Notes: generated by a model from the letters alone, not told the origin. Positions 1 to 8,762 are shown, numbered from the stretch's first letter. The stretch: DNA of 64,000 bases from CBDDHT01 sp965227905 (GCA_965227905.1 OZ245780.1:1922001-1986000), one strand, 5' to 3'. Made by a program: numbers and translations.

Positions 1-1019
1 TGGCCATCGCAAGCGGAAATACATTTGTGCTGAAGCCATCTGAGAAAGATCCGACTGTGGTTCTGAGAATAGCAGAACTTCTTGCAGAGGCGGGCCTGCC
101 GGAGGGCGTGTTCAATGTTGTGAATGGCGACAAGGAAGCCGTCGACGCACTGTTGGACAATCCGAAAATCGAGGCTGTCAGTTTCGTGGGTTCAACGCCT
201 ATTGGCCACTATATTTACTCACGCGGCACGGCAAACGGAAAACGCGTGCAGGCATTGTGCGGTGCCAAGAACCATTTGGTGGTGATGCCGGATGCAGATA
301 TGGATCAGGTCACGGACGCGTTGATTGGTTCTGCCTACGGCTCGGCCGGCGAAAGATGCATGGCAGTTTCAGTAGCTGTGCCCGTTGGCGAGGGTACGGC
401 GGATCGGCTTGTTGAAGCATTGGAACCACGTGTCCGCGCGCTGAAAGTGGCGCCCTATACGGATCCGACCTCCGAGCTCGGACCGGTCATTTCAAAACAG
501 AGCTTCGACAAGATCCACAACTTGATCGACCAAGGGGTTGAGCAGGGGGCAAACCTAGTCGTGGATGGGCGAGATATTCGCCTTCAAGGCTACGAGGACG
601 GATTTTTTATCGGCGGCTGTCTTTTTGACAATGTCACGACAGACATGTCGATCTACAAAGAAGAAATCTTTGGCCCGGTTCTCTCAGTGGTTCGCGCCGG
701 CGGATACGAGGAAGCCGTCCAGATGATCAATGATCATGAATACGGCAATGGGACAGCGATCTTCACGCGAGATGGCGATGCTGCGCGCGATTTTTGGGCG
801 CGCGTTCGTATCGGGATGGTCGGTGTCAACGTACCAATACCGGTTCCCGTGGCCTATCACTCCTTTGGCGGTTGGAAGAGGTCGCTCTTTGGGGATCACC
901 ACATCCACGGCATGGAAGGGGTACGATTTTACACCCGGCTGAAGACAATGACGTCACGCTGGCCATCGGGAATTCGAACGGGTGCGGAATTCAACTTTAC
1001 CGGAGGGAAAGACGTTTAG
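1..1019 (+). CDS. mmsA: Methylmalonate-semialdehyde dehydrogenase (CoA-acylating), 5' end outside window
   Basis: The reading frame is open from the first base (first full codon at 3), so the gene is cut at its 5' end; about 338 of the usual ~500 residues are visible. The nucleophile motif GSAGERCMA is present, with the catalytic Cys codon at 357-359. The motif KEEIFGPVL and the C-terminal FGGWKRSLFGD are typical of the MmsA branch of aldehyde dehydrogenases. MmsA converts malonate semialdehyde or methylmalonate semialdehyde to acetyl-CoA or propionyl-CoA with NAD and CoA. Malonate semialdehyde is the product of the aminotransferase encoded at 4545-5861, so the two enzymes form consecutive steps of beta-alanine breakdown. 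The gene converges on the disrupted MocR regulator. No clear terminator is seen between them. Confidence 0.93.
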   Translation, partial: AIASGNTFVLKPSEKDPTVVLRIAELLAEAGLPEGVFNVVNGDKEAVDALLDNPKIEAVSFVGSTPIGHYIYSRGTANGKRVQALCGAKNHLVVMPDADMDQVTDALIGSAYGSAGERCMAVSVAVPVGEGTADRLVEALEPRVRALKVAPYTDPTSELGPVISKQSFDKIHNLIDQGVEQGANLVVDGRDIRLQGYEDGFFIGGCLFDNVTTDMSIYKEEIFGPVLSVVRAGGYEEAVQMINDHEYGNGTAIFTRDGDAARDFWARVRIGMVGVNVPIPVPVAYHSFGGWKRSLFGDHHIHGMEGVRFYTRLKTMTSRWPSGIRTGAEFNFTGGKDV

Positions 1020-1255
1020 GTCGTGAACTCATTGTCTCGGCGTGACAGCAAGCGATGCCGGCGAAAGAATGAATCGCATTGGATCCTGACGCATTATTGG
1101 CGACGCAACACGGCGATCGACTCGGCCAACCTTTGGATTCCCGGTTCGATTGAGGAAACTGGAATGGCTGACACTCCCAATCGAAAGTAGAACTTCCCGA
1201 TATCGAAATTCGAGTAGCACGGGGCGATCTGTTCAACTATGACGCCGCGCTGTTG

Positions 1256-1259
1256 GGCC
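1256..1259. repeat. 4-bp target-site duplication GGCC, left copy
   Basis: GGCC directly precedes the left inverted repeat of the IS3-family element and matches GGCC directly after the right inverted repeat at 2605-2608. A 4-bp duplication fits the IS407 group of IS3. That both copies are intact and the target frame is otherwise undamaged suggests a recent insertion. Confidence 0.85.
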
Positions 1260-1390
1260 TGACCTGGGCCCCAAGACGCCCTCATTTATTTTGAGAGTCC
1301 AGAGTTTAGATAACTAGTCATCCTGTTGTCGTGAAGTGCTGTTTCCTTTTCTGTTTTCATGGTCGCGGTGTGAGCCTTCCCCTCGGAGCC

Positions 1391-1425
1391 ACCGTCGCTC
1401 GTTCGCCCATTAGGCGAGCGACGGT
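1391..1425. terminator. Hairpin at the end of IS orfB
   Basis: ACCGTCGCTCG (1391-1401) pairs perfectly with CGAGCGACGGT (1415-1425) across a 13-base loop that contains the orfB stop codon. There is no long T run, so it may be a weak terminator or a structure that shields the IS from transcription in the host gene. Confidence 0.4.
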
Positions 1426-2240
1426 GTCGGAGAGTGGAAGGCGGTGTTCCCCTTGGTGGGTCCTGAGCCTTGTGCATACAGCACGGCCAGTGGTGGCAAT
1501 CCGCCCAGAGCTGAATGCGGTCTGACGGTGTTGTAATCGGTGCGCCAGCGCGATAATGCCCGGCGGGCGGCCCTGAGACTGTCGAACACCTCCTCATTGA
1601 GCAACTCGTCACGAAGCCGTCCGTTAAAACTCTCGATGAAGGCATTCTGCTGTGGTTTGCCCGGCGCGATGTAATGCCAAGCAACGCCGGTCCGGTTCTG
1701 CCACTCAAGGATCGCTCGGGACGTCAGCTCGCAGCCATTGTCACTGACGATCGTTCGTGGCTTGCCACGGCGGGCTATCAAAGCATCAAGTTCACGCGCA
1801 ACCCGTGCCCCCGATAGCGATGTGTCCGCTACCAGCGCAAGGCATTCACGGCTGTAATCGTCAATCACTGCCAGGATGCGGAACCGCCGGCTGGCACCGA
1901 ACACGTCGGAGAGGAAGTCCAGGCTCCAGCGCATGCTCGGGCCAATGGGGATCGGGATCGGCGCCCGGGTTCCCCGCGCGCGCTTGCGCCCACGTCGGCG
2001 CGGTACGGCAAGCCGCTCCTCGGCGTAAAGCCGGCGCAGTTTCTTGTGGTTCATTTTGATCCCTTCGCGTTCCAGCATGAGACCGATGCGGCGATAGCCG
2101 AACCGGCGCCGCTCAGCCGCCAGCGCACGCATGCGCGCCCGGATCTGTGGGTTGTCGGGGACACGCGCCCGACGCACCGTCTTGGGGTCGACACCGACCA
2201 GCCGGCAGGCCCGCCGTTGCGAAAGGGCATATCTTGCCAT
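1410..2240 (-). CDS. IS3-family transposase OrfB (DDE integrase domain)
   Basis: This is the catalytic half of the transposase. It carries the rve-type integrase core with the D,D,E residues in SLDFLSD, IVSDNGCE and NAFIESFNG, followed by YNTVRPHSALGG, typical of IS3-family OrfB. The first ATG in frame is at 2240, but the frame stays open upstream into the end of orfA. A -1 slip at GGGAAAG near 2285 would join OrfA through LLGK to ELTTPAERRA and so make the usual OrfAB fusion. The 276 residues from the ATG are near full length for this family. Confidence 0.93.
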   Translation of the reverse strand: MARYALSQRRACRLVGVDPKTVRRARVPDNPQIRARMRALAAERRRFGYRRIGLMLEREGIKMNHKKLRRLYAEERLAVPRRRGRKRARGTRAPIPIPIGPSMRWSLDFLSDVFGASRRFRILAVIDDYSRECLALVADTSLSGARVARELDALIARRGKPRTIVSDNGCELTSRAILEWQNRTGVAWHYIAPGKPQQNAFIESFNGRLRDELLNEEVFDSLRAARRALSRWRTDYNTVRPHSALGGLPPLAVLYAQGSGPTKGNTAFHSPTPSLA

Positions 2241-2278
2241 CGCATCAAGGGCCGCCGCGCGTCGCTCAGCAGGTGTCG

Positions 2279-2542
2279 TTAGTTCTTTCCCAGAAGATCT
2301 TTCAGCACCACATTGTCCAGCATCGCGTCCGCCAAAAGCCGCTTCAGGCGGGAATTTTCCGTCTCAAGCGTCTTGAGCTTGCGCGCATCGGACACATCCA
2401 TGCCGCCGAACTTCGCCTTCCATTTGTAGAACGTCCCCTGGCTCACGCCATACTTTCGGCAGACTTCCGCAGTCGCCATCCCGCGCTCCTGCTCGCCAAG
2501 GATCGAAATGATCTGTTCTTCGCTGAACCGTGACTTCCTCAT
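2279..2542 (-). CDS. IS3-family transposase OrfA (helix-turn-helix protein)
   Basis: This 87-residue protein starts MRKSRFSEEQI and has the HTH region with EVCRKYGVSQGTFYKWK, then a leucine-zipper-like stretch (ENSRLKRLLADAMLDNVVLKDLL). OrfA proteins bind the IS ends and, through a -1 frameshift, supply the N-terminus of the transposase. The ATG lies 62 bases inside the right end of the element. The sequence is typical of the IS407 group. Confidence 0.92.
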   Translation of the reverse strand: MRKSRFSEEQIISILGEQERGMATAEVCRKYGVSQGTFYKWKAKFGGMDVSDARKLKTLETENSRLKRLLADAMLDNVVLKDLLGKN

Positions 2543-2604
2543 GTCCGTCTCCTATCGCTGACGGACTCTCCTTTCAAGTGAGGGACCAAACGGGGCTCAG
2601 GTCA

Positions 2605-2608
2605 GGCC
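2605..2608. repeat. 4-bp target-site duplication GGCC, right copy
   Basis: This is the second copy of the target duplication that flanks the IS (see 1256-1259). On the minus strand it codes the final Ala before the IS-derived stop of the truncated MocR-type protein. Confidence 0.85.
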
Positions 2609-3948
2609 TCTTGTGCAATCGCCGAAGCGCTCAGAACTCTCTCTTTGTCTCTAAGGACAAAATTGGTTCCGCCATACTCACTTGTAACATCGAAGTCTGG
2701 CAGATTCTTTCTGATGCTCTCGTCGGCCGCATTCCATCGAGCCATGAAGTCACTATGCAGGCGGCGGAGCTGACTCTCATAGTAGCCGAAACGCAAAAAT
2801 ACTGCGGCGGTATGCTGGAGGACTATTGGCGGGTGACGCAAAATTGTGCCGCGCACATCTCGGGCGGCCTCGACAAACTCGGGCTCAGCGACCAGATAAC
2901 CGAGCCTCAATCCAGGTGAGAGCCCTTTTGATAGGCTTCCCAGGTAGATGACGCGGCCCTTGGCCTCGGTACTACGGAGCGGAAAAGGCGTGAAGTTTCG
3001 ATAGTCGACATCGCACTCATATTCATCTTCAACAATGAAGAAGTCATACTCATCGGCTGCTGCAATCAATTCCTTTCTGCGCTGTTCCGACATCGTGACA
3101 GTGGTTGGGCATTGCCGGTTTGGGGTTGCGAAAACCAGCGTCGTGCCGCGAAGCCTTTCGTCAACAATTAACCCTTCGTCATCGACCGGCTGAAATCGAA
3201 CTTCGCCAAAACTTGCGCTCAAGATCTTGCGTGCGTCCGGGTAACCTGGATCCTCAATGGTTGCCACACGGTTGCGCCCACCGAGCAATTGACTCGTGAT
3301 GTAGAGACCGTTTTGACTTCCAAGCGTGACCAAAACCGAATCTGTGGTCTCAAAGACACCTCGACGCGGCAAAATACGGTTACAGACTTGTTCAAGTAGT
3401 TCGGTGCTGTCGGAGTAGTGACTGTCCGCAGACCAGACCTTCAGGTCTTTTCTGTTCATGGCCAGCCGCGAACATTCTCGCCATTGCGAGACAGGAAACT
3501 TGTCTTCGTCGATTTGATTGCAAACAAAAGGATATTCGAACTCGTACCAGTTTTCTGGCCGGATGATCCGCCGCAGATCGTCGGATCGTCGTCGCCAATT
3601 CAAGCGCTCCCACAAATTGGAACTCGGTTTTGGTGCAGATTCGTGAGCGCTGGGTTTTCTCTCGCTTGCGCCTTCAAATCTGCTGACGAAGAATCCAGAT
3701 CGTGGTTTTGAGTAGATGAGGTGTTGGTCTTCAAGAATTCTGTATGCAGCTATCACGGTGTTTATCGAGACTTTGAGTATCTGCGAGAATTGCCGGCAAG
3801 AGGGCAATCTTGTGTCGGCCTGGAGCACACCTTCGAAAATGAGCCTCGAAATCTCGGCGACGACCTGGTCTCTGAGCCCAGACTTTCCGGTCTTGTCTAT
3901 CTCAATCCTAAACTGCATTCGACATCGTCTTCGGAGGACAAACTGTCA

Positions 3949-4317
3949 TCAGTTCAATGCCTGTGGGTCCGAGACCGGAACAAGCTCGGTTTTTACTGTT
4001 GCGACGAATTTTTCAGGTTCAAAGCGTTCCGCAAGCTCAGAGAGAACTGTAGCTGTCTGATCAAGCCAGCCAATTCGATACTGATCGCAGATTGCGTCGA
4101 CAGCTGCGGCTTCGAACGGAGCGACGACATAGAATTCGCAAGGTGGTGAAGCTATGAGTTCTTTTCGCGTTAGGCGATTGAGTGCCACCTTGGTCGCGTC
4201 CACCGACACGCCAAGGGTTTCGCGTTTCTTGCGGGGCGTGACGTGACATCGAAGGGACGCAGCTAGCCTACTGACGATGTCATTAGTATGTAGCTGAGAT
4301 TTCCTCTTCATACGCAA
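3949..4317 (-). CDS. Small winged-helix-like protein, weakly AbiEi-antitoxin-like
   Basis: This 122-residue reading frame ends 30 bases before the start of the disrupted MocR-type gene on the same strand. The middle (LGVSVDATKVALNRLTRKELI followed by FYVVAPFE) resembles the N-terminal winged helix of AbiEi-type antitoxins and similar phage-defence regulators, where a pattern like 'LVRRG.L...GFYVVVPPEY' occurs. It is much shorter than a normal AbiEi protein (about 200-280 residues), and no AbiEii toxin gene lies next to it. The surrounding DNA is visibly more AT-rich than its neighbours. It may be a decayed remnant or an unrelated small regulator; the family call is a guess from motif shape. 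Confidence 0.4.
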   Translation of the reverse strand: MRMKRKSQLHTNDIVSRLAASLRCHVTPRKKRETLGVSVDATKVALNRLTRKELIASPPCEFYVVAPFEAAAVDAICDQYRIGWLDQTATVLSELAERFEPEKFVATVKTELVPVSDPQALN

Positions 4318-4544
4318 AAGTTATCAATTTTCAATACTTTACGCTATCAGAATCTATGTGGCGTCTCTTGCTTCGTCGTCGAACCTCAGATGGCAATCAA
4401 GCACTACCTGGAGGAGCACAACGCTAAAGCAAAACCATCCCGAATGGCCCGCCCGACGTCGGGGCAGATTACGACTGCGCAGGCATGCGCCCGCCCTGAG
4501 CCAAAGGCCCAGGCCGAGCGTCACGTCTTTCCCGCGCGAAGCCG

Positions 4545-5861
4545 CTAATCGCGGATTTCCTCCAGAGTCTTGCGTAGCGCTGCGCAAAGTTCGTCGATAT
4601 GAGATTTATCGGAAATGAACGGCGGAGCCAGAATGCCCGAGTCGCCAGTGAATTTGACGTGCAGGCCGTTCCAGAAGAGCTTCTTCTGAATTTCGGTTCC
4701 ACGTGCGCCCGGTGCCGCGCCCTGCTTGACATCGATAGCCGCCATGAGCCCGTAGCCCCGGATATCGGTCACCATGTCTAGGTCCTGCAGTTCAAAGACC
4801 GAGTGCAGGAAATACTCCGACAGATCGGCAGCGCGATCAAAGAGATTCTCACGCTCGAAGATATCCTGTGTCGCCAGGCCGGCTGCACACGCCGCAGGAT
4901 GCCCACCGAACGTGTAGCCATGGAAAAGCTCCACGGCACCTTCGGGTGCGTTGTTGACGATCGCATCGTAGATGGCATCGGATACAGCAACCGCACCCAT
5001 CGGCTGGGCACCATTGGTGATGGCCTTGGCCATGGTCATGATGTCCGGTGTGACGCCGAAGGCTTGGGCCGCAAACGGCTTACCGAGTCGCCCGAAACCT
5101 GTGATGACTTCATCGAAGACCAGGAGAATGCCGTTCTCATCGCAAATCTGGCGCAGGCGCTCCAGATAGCCTTTGGGCGGAACGAGACAGCCTGTCGATC
5201 CGGCGATCGGCTCGACAAAACAGGCAGCGATCGTCGATCCGCCGTAAGTGTCCACAAAGCGCTGCAGATCCTCGGCAAGTTCGGCGCCGTGCTCAGGCTG
5301 GCCTTTGACGAACCGGTTCTCTTCCATCCAGGTATGGCGCATGCAGACGACGTTCGGCATGACGCCGGAGAAGGTCTCGCGGTTCTTGACCATGCCGCTC
5401 AGGGAGACACCACCGATATTGACACCGTGATAAGCGCGTTCACGTGAGACAAAGCGTGTGCGCTGTCCTTCGCCGCGAGCGCGGTGATAGGCCATGGCGA
5501 TTTTCAAGGCCGTGTCGATGGACTCGGAGCCCGAGTTCACGAAAAAGATGTGGTTGATTTCGTCGGGCGTGAGTTTGGCGATGCGGCTTGCAAGTTCGAA
5601 CGATCCAGGTTGGCCGAGTTGGAATGGTGCCGTGTAGTCGAGCGTGAGCAGCTGCTGATGGACAGCGTCCGCAATCTCGCTGCGGCCATGCCCGAGCGCG
5701 CAGCAGAAGAGGCCCGAGGAGCCATCCAGAATCTTGCCGCCCTTATGGTCCCAAAGATAGACGCCTTCGCCTTTCAGGACGAGACGCGGTGACTCCTTGA
5801 AGTCCTTGTTGGCCGTGAACGGCATCCACTGATGTTCGAGAGTATTCGCGGTGTATTGCAT
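4545..5861 (-). CDS. bauA: Omega-amino acid (beta-alanine):pyruvate aminotransferase
   Basis: This class III PLP-dependent aminotransferase (438 residues) transfers the amino group of beta-alanine or related omega-amino acids to pyruvate, giving malonate semialdehyde and L-alanine. It aligns well by eye with Pseudomonas omega-amino acid:pyruvate transaminase: QWMPFTANKDF at the start, FVNSGSES (about 108-114), FDEVITGFGR (249-258) with the cofactor Asp, and the PLP lysine in MAKAITNGAQPMGAV (K279). The start at 5861 is chosen because GGAGGTG sits nine bases upstream; an ATG ten codons earlier has no such site. It is divergent from the intact MocR regulator at 6037. With ald downstream of that regulator (pyruvate recovery from alanine) and mmsA (malonate semialdehyde oxidation), the pathway is complete. 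Taurine or GABA as substrates cannot be excluded. Confidence 0.9.
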   Translation of the reverse strand: MQYTANTLEHQWMPFTANKDFKESPRLVLKGEGVYLWDHKGGKILDGSSGLFCCALGHGRSEIADAVHQQLLTLDYTAPFQLGQPGSFELASRIAKLTPDEINHIFFVNSGSESIDTALKIAMAYHRARGEGQRTRFVSRERAYHGVNIGGVSLSGMVKNRETFSGVMPNVVCMRHTWMEENRFVKGQPEHGAELAEDLQRFVDTYGGSTIAACFVEPIAGSTGCLVPPKGYLERLRQICDENGILLVFDEVITGFGRLGKPFAAQAFGVTPDIMTMAKAITNGAQPMGAVAVSDAIYDAIVNNAPEGAVELFHGYTFGGHPAACAAGLATQDIFERENLFDRAADLSEYFLHSVFELQDLDMVTDIRGYGLMAAIDVKQGAAPGARGTEIQKKLFWNGLHVKFTGDSGILAPPFISDKSHIDELCAALRKTLEEIRD

Positions 5862-5989
5862 GAGAGGTGCACCTCCAAAAATCGCCGTCATTCAGCCGCC
5901 GGGGCTGGGCTAGGACCTGGATCGCGTGTGCGGCGCACCCGTCGACCCGCCTCGCTTGTTCAGAAAGGCCTGAAACGGTACTCTGTGCA

Positions 5990-6010
5990 TTGGACCCATT
6001 CTAGGTCCAA
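5990..6010. promoter_or_regulatory. Perfect palindrome, probable MocR operator
   Basis: TTGGACC-N7-GGTCCAA lies in the divergent control region between bauA and the MocR-type gene, 26 bases upstream of the latter's start codon. MocR regulators usually control the adjacent divergent gene and themselves from such shared sites. The site assignment is inference from position and symmetry. Confidence 0.6.
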
Positions 6011-6036
6011 AAAACGGATTTCGCTGAGACCAGACC

Positions 6037-7500
6037 ATGCGTGACTCACTCTTTCAGCTTCCCCAGTCCGACGCAATGAGTTTGCAGTCGCAGATCCGCG
6101 AAGTGCTGGTATCGGCCATTCTCGGCGGGCAGTTGCCGGCTCATGATCGTCTTCCGTCAAGCCGGCAAATGGCTCGGCGCCTTGGCGTCTCGCGAAATAC
6201 GGTGGTTCTTGCCTACCAGGGACTAATCGACGATGGGTATATCCTGGCGCGCGAGCGCAGTGGATACTACGTCAACGAGAAGATGCTCGCCGGTCATGCG
6301 GCACGGCCGGAAGCGATCGATGACGGTGCGGATGGCAAGCCCGACTGGCAGTCAAGGTTTCGCGTGCGCCCGACTCGCCAGGCGAATATCGACAAGCCGG
6401 CCGATTGGAAGTCCTATCCCTATCCGTTCATATATGGCCAAGTGGATCACACGCTGTTTCCAATAGCCGAGTGGCGCGAGTGCAGTCGTCAGGCGCTTGG
6501 AAAGCAGTGGCTCGATGCCTGGACGAGCGATTTCAGGGATCAGGACGATCCCATGCTGATCGATCAGATCCGTACGCGGATTTTGCCACGGCGCGGTATC
6601 CTGGCGAGTTCCGACGAAATCCTGGTGACATTGGGCGCTCAGAATGCCCTCTATCTCCTCGCCAGTCTCCTGGTGATGCGGGAGACTGTGGTTGCGATCG
6701 AGGAACCTGGCTATCCGGATGTGCGCAATATCTTCCGGTTGCGGACAAACCGCGTCATGTCGATCCCGGTCGACGAGGAAGGGCTGGTTGTCGACGACCA
6801 GCTTTCTCTCGCCGATATCGTTTTCACGACTCCGAGCCATCAGTTCCCGACGACGGTCACCATGTCGCGTCAGCGGCGTGCCGAGCTTCTGGCTCTTGCA
6901 ACCAAGCACGATCTCGTGGTGATCGAAGACGACTACGAGTTTGAGACGAATTATGTGAGCGACCCTTGCGCTGCGCTCAAATCGCAGGATCGCGACGGCC
7001 GTGTCATCTATGTCGGAAGCCTCTCGAAGACATTGTTTCCAGGGCTGCGGATGGGGTTTTTGGTTGGGCCAAAGGAACTGATTGACGAGATCCGTGCACT
7101 TCGTCGTCTCATGGTCCGGCATGCGCCGAACAACAATCAGCGCGTTGCGGCGCTGTTCCTTGCGTTGGGACATCATGACGCTCTGATCCGTCGACTCCAT
7201 CGTGCTTATCGCGAACGCTGGAAGTGCATGAGTCAGGCGCTGTCCAGCCATCTGCCGGACTCCAGCCGTGTGCCGAGCTTTGGCGGATCGAGCTATTGGG
7301 TCGAGGGACCACCGGATCTCGATGCTGATCGTTTGGCTGTTGCGGCGCGCGACGCTGGAATCATCATCGAGCCGGGGAGTATCAACTTTGCCGCAGATCC
7401 GGCACCGAAGAATTACTTTCGGCTGGGATTCTCATCCATCGAGGCGTCCAAAATCGAACCTGGAATCCGCCGATTGGCCGGCTTGATCGACGCGCGTTGA
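6037..7500 (+). CDS. MocR-type transcriptional regulator (GntR HTH plus aminotransferase-like domain)
   Basis: This intact 487-residue regulator has a GntR winged helix (about residues 12-80, with SRQMARRLGVSRNTVVLAY), a linker, and a fold-type I aminotransferase domain (about 125-487). The PLP-binding motifs are VIEDDYEFE (about 296-304) and SLSKTLFPG with K331. The carboxylate-binding FRLG is near the C-terminus. Such proteins use PLP, often bound to an amino acid, to switch transcription of adjacent aminotransferase genes; GabR and TauR are the model cases. It lies between divergent bauA and the co-directional ald gene and has a paralog, now IS-disrupted, on the other side of bauA. Beta-alanine or its PLP adduct is the likely ligand, by context only. 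Confidence 0.92.
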   Translation: MRDSLFQLPQSDAMSLQSQIREVLVSAILGGQLPAHDRLPSSRQMARRLGVSRNTVVLAYQGLIDDGYILARERSGYYVNEKMLAGHAARPEAIDDGADGKPDWQSRFRVRPTRQANIDKPADWKSYPYPFIYGQVDHTLFPIAEWRECSRQALGKQWLDAWTSDFRDQDDPMLIDQIRTRILPRRGILASSDEILVTLGAQNALYLLASLLVMRETVVAIEEPGYPDVRNIFRLRTNRVMSIPVDEEGLVVDDQLSLADIVFTTPSHQFPTTVTMSRQRRAELLALATKHDLVVIEDDYEFETNYVSDPCAALKSQDRDGRVIYVGSLSKTLFPGLRMGFLVGPKELIDEIRALRRLMVRHAPNNNQRVAALFLALGHHDALIRRLHRAYRERWKCMSQALSSHLPDSSRVPSFGGSSYWVEGPPDLDADRLAVAARDAGIIIEPGSINFAADPAPKNYFRLGFSSIEASKIEPGIRRLAGLIDAR

Positions 7501-7634
7501 CAATCCTCAAGGCCTGGCATTGCTGATTGCGAAAAACTGGCACTACAGCGCCGGGCCGTTAAGTGGCATCTGGCAAAAGGTAATCTCACCCGAAGCGTGA
7601 CCGCTCACGTTTCCAGTCGGCATTGGAGGAAATG

Positions 7635-8753
7635 ATGCTGATAGGCGTGCCAAAAGAAGTCAAAGTTCATGAATATCGGGTCGGTTTGACACCGGCCAAT
7701 GTTAGGGAGCTTGTTGCCCATGGGCATCAGGTGATCCTGGAGCACGATGCCGGTTCAGGCATCGGCATGCAGGATGCGGATTACGAGGCTGTCGGTGCGT
7801 CGATCGTTCCTGATGCCGAGACCGTCTTCGAGCGCGCCGAGATGGTGGTGAAGGTAAAGGAGCCGCAGCCGGGTGAATGTGCCATGCTGCGACCGGGCCA
7901 AATCCTTTTCACCTATCTCCATCTTGCAGCCGACCGAGAGCAGACCGAGGCGCTGATCAATTCAGGGGCGATTTGCATTGCCTATGAAACAGTGACGTCG
8001 CCGAGCGGTGGCTTGCCGCTGCTGGCACCGATGTCCGAAGTCGCCGGACGGCTGTCGATACAGGCTGGCGCTTATTTTCTTGAGAAGGCCCATGGTGGCC
8101 ACGGCGTTCTGCTTGGTGGCGTCCCTGGTGTCGATCCAGCGAAAGTTGTCATCATCGGTGGCGGTGTTGTCGGAACGCATGCTGCCCATATTGCTCTTGG
8201 AATGGGAGCGGACGTCTGGGTCATTGATCGCAATCCGGATGCGCTGCGCCGCCTCTGGTCGCAATTCGGTCGTCCGCTGAATACCGTATTCTCGACACGT
8301 GATGCTATCGAGCGGCATTGCATGATGGCGGACCTGGTCATCGGCGGAGTGCTCATCCCCGGCGCTGCCGCACCGAAGCTGGTGGATGCGGATCTCATCC
8401 GGCAGATGAAACCGGGGTCTGTGGTAGTGGATGTTGCAATCGATCAGGGCGGTTGCTTCGAGACTTCCAAGCCGACAACCCACGATGACCCAACCTATGT
8501 GGTCGACGGTGTCATCCACTATTGTGTGACCAATATGCCGGGTGCCGTACCCAAGACGTCAGCCGTGGCACTCAACAATGCGACGTTGCCATTCTCCTTG
8601 GCAATCGCGGATCACGGTTGGCGGAAAGCTCTGGAGATGGACCCGCATCTGCGCAACGGGCTGAATGTGTGCGAAGGAAAAGTCACGCACGCTGCAGTCG
8701 CGGAGTCGCTTAGTTACGACTTCACAGACCCGGACCGGGCGCTGGCAGCCTAA
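7635..8753 (+). CDS. ald: Alanine dehydrogenase
   Basis: NAD-dependent L-alanine dehydrogenase, converting alanine to pyruvate and ammonium. The protein has the family N-terminus MLIGVPKEVK..EYRVGLTP, the substrate-site regions VKVKEPQ and YLHLAAD, and a Rossmann motif IGGGVVGTHAAHIALGMGADVWVID. The ATG at 7635 is preferred because GGAGGA ends four bases before it; 372 residues matches the family's length. An ATG at 7632 or TTG at 7623 would be too close to, or upstream of, that site. Placed with bauA, it would regenerate the pyruvate acceptor consumed by the aminotransferase. Confidence 0.95.
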   Translation: MLIGVPKEVKVHEYRVGLTPANVRELVAHGHQVILEHDAGSGIGMQDADYEAVGASIVPDAETVFERAEMVVKVKEPQPGECAMLRPGQILFTYLHLAADREQTEALINSGAICIAYETVTSPSGGLPLLAPMSEVAGRLSIQAGAYFLEKAHGGHGVLLGGVPGVDPAKVVIIGGGVVGTHAAHIALGMGADVWVIDRNPDALRRLWSQFGRPLNTVFSTRDAIERHCMMADLVIGGVLIPGAAAPKLVDADLIRQMKPGSVVVDVAIDQGGCFETSKPTTHDDPTYVVDGVIHYCVTNMPGAVPKTSAVALNNATLPFSLAIADHGWRKALEMDPHLRNGLNVCEGKVTHAAVAESLSYDFTDPDRALAA

Positions 8754-8762
8754 GGTCAATCG

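Larger units (their letters stand above)
1260..2604 (-). mobile_element. IS3-family insertion sequence (IS407-group-like), complete, 1345 bp
   Basis: The ends are TGACCTGGGCCCC (left, 1260 on) and TGACCTGAGCCCC (right, read inward from 2604), an inverted repeat matching at 12 of 13 positions. GGCC flanks both sides. Inside are overlapping orfA and orfB on the minus strand with no visible stop or frameshift damage, so the element looks functional. It sits inside a MocR-type regulator gene. The IS family call comes from the two-ORF layout and the orfA/orfB motifs; the exact IS name would need a search of ISfinder. Confidence 0.9.
1094..3918 (-). pseudogene. MocR-type regulator (GntR helix-turn-helix plus aminotransferase domain) split by an IS
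   Basis: The 5' part (3918-2602) encodes 438 residues: a GntR winged helix at about residues 10-75, then a fold-type I aminotransferase-like domain with the PLP lysine motif SLSKGLSPG. It ends at a TGA supplied by the IS. The missing 3' part lies beyond the IS at 1255-1094 and continues with QQRGVIVE to the motif FYFRLG. Deleting 1260-2608 (the IS plus one GGCC copy) joins the codons for AIAQEA and QQRGVIVE in frame, giving a 491-residue protein close in length to the 487-residue paralog at 6037. The truncated product lacks about 53 C-terminal residues, including the Arg of FRLG that in aminotransferases binds the substrate carboxylate. It could still bind DNA but probably cannot sense ligand normally. 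Confidence 0.9.

Noticed and set aside
1371..2599. IS boundaries at TGAGCC/GGCTCA
   Set aside because: The outer repeat TGACCTGRGCCCC with GGCC duplication at 1256-1259 and 2605-2608 fits better and restores the target reading frame.
4803..5447. Plus-strand 214-residue frame opposite bauA
   Set aside because: The opposite strand encodes a full class III aminotransferase with all motifs.
6352..7251. Minus-strand 299-residue frame opposite the MocR gene
   Set aside because: Antisense shadow; the plus-strand frame has complete GntR and aminotransferase motifs.
4545..8753. Taurine catabolism (tpa-ald-tauR) as the pathway
   Set aside because: The gene order is similar, but the aminotransferase matches beta-alanine:pyruvate enzymes, mmsA is nearby and no xsc gene is seen; taurine remains a minor possibility.
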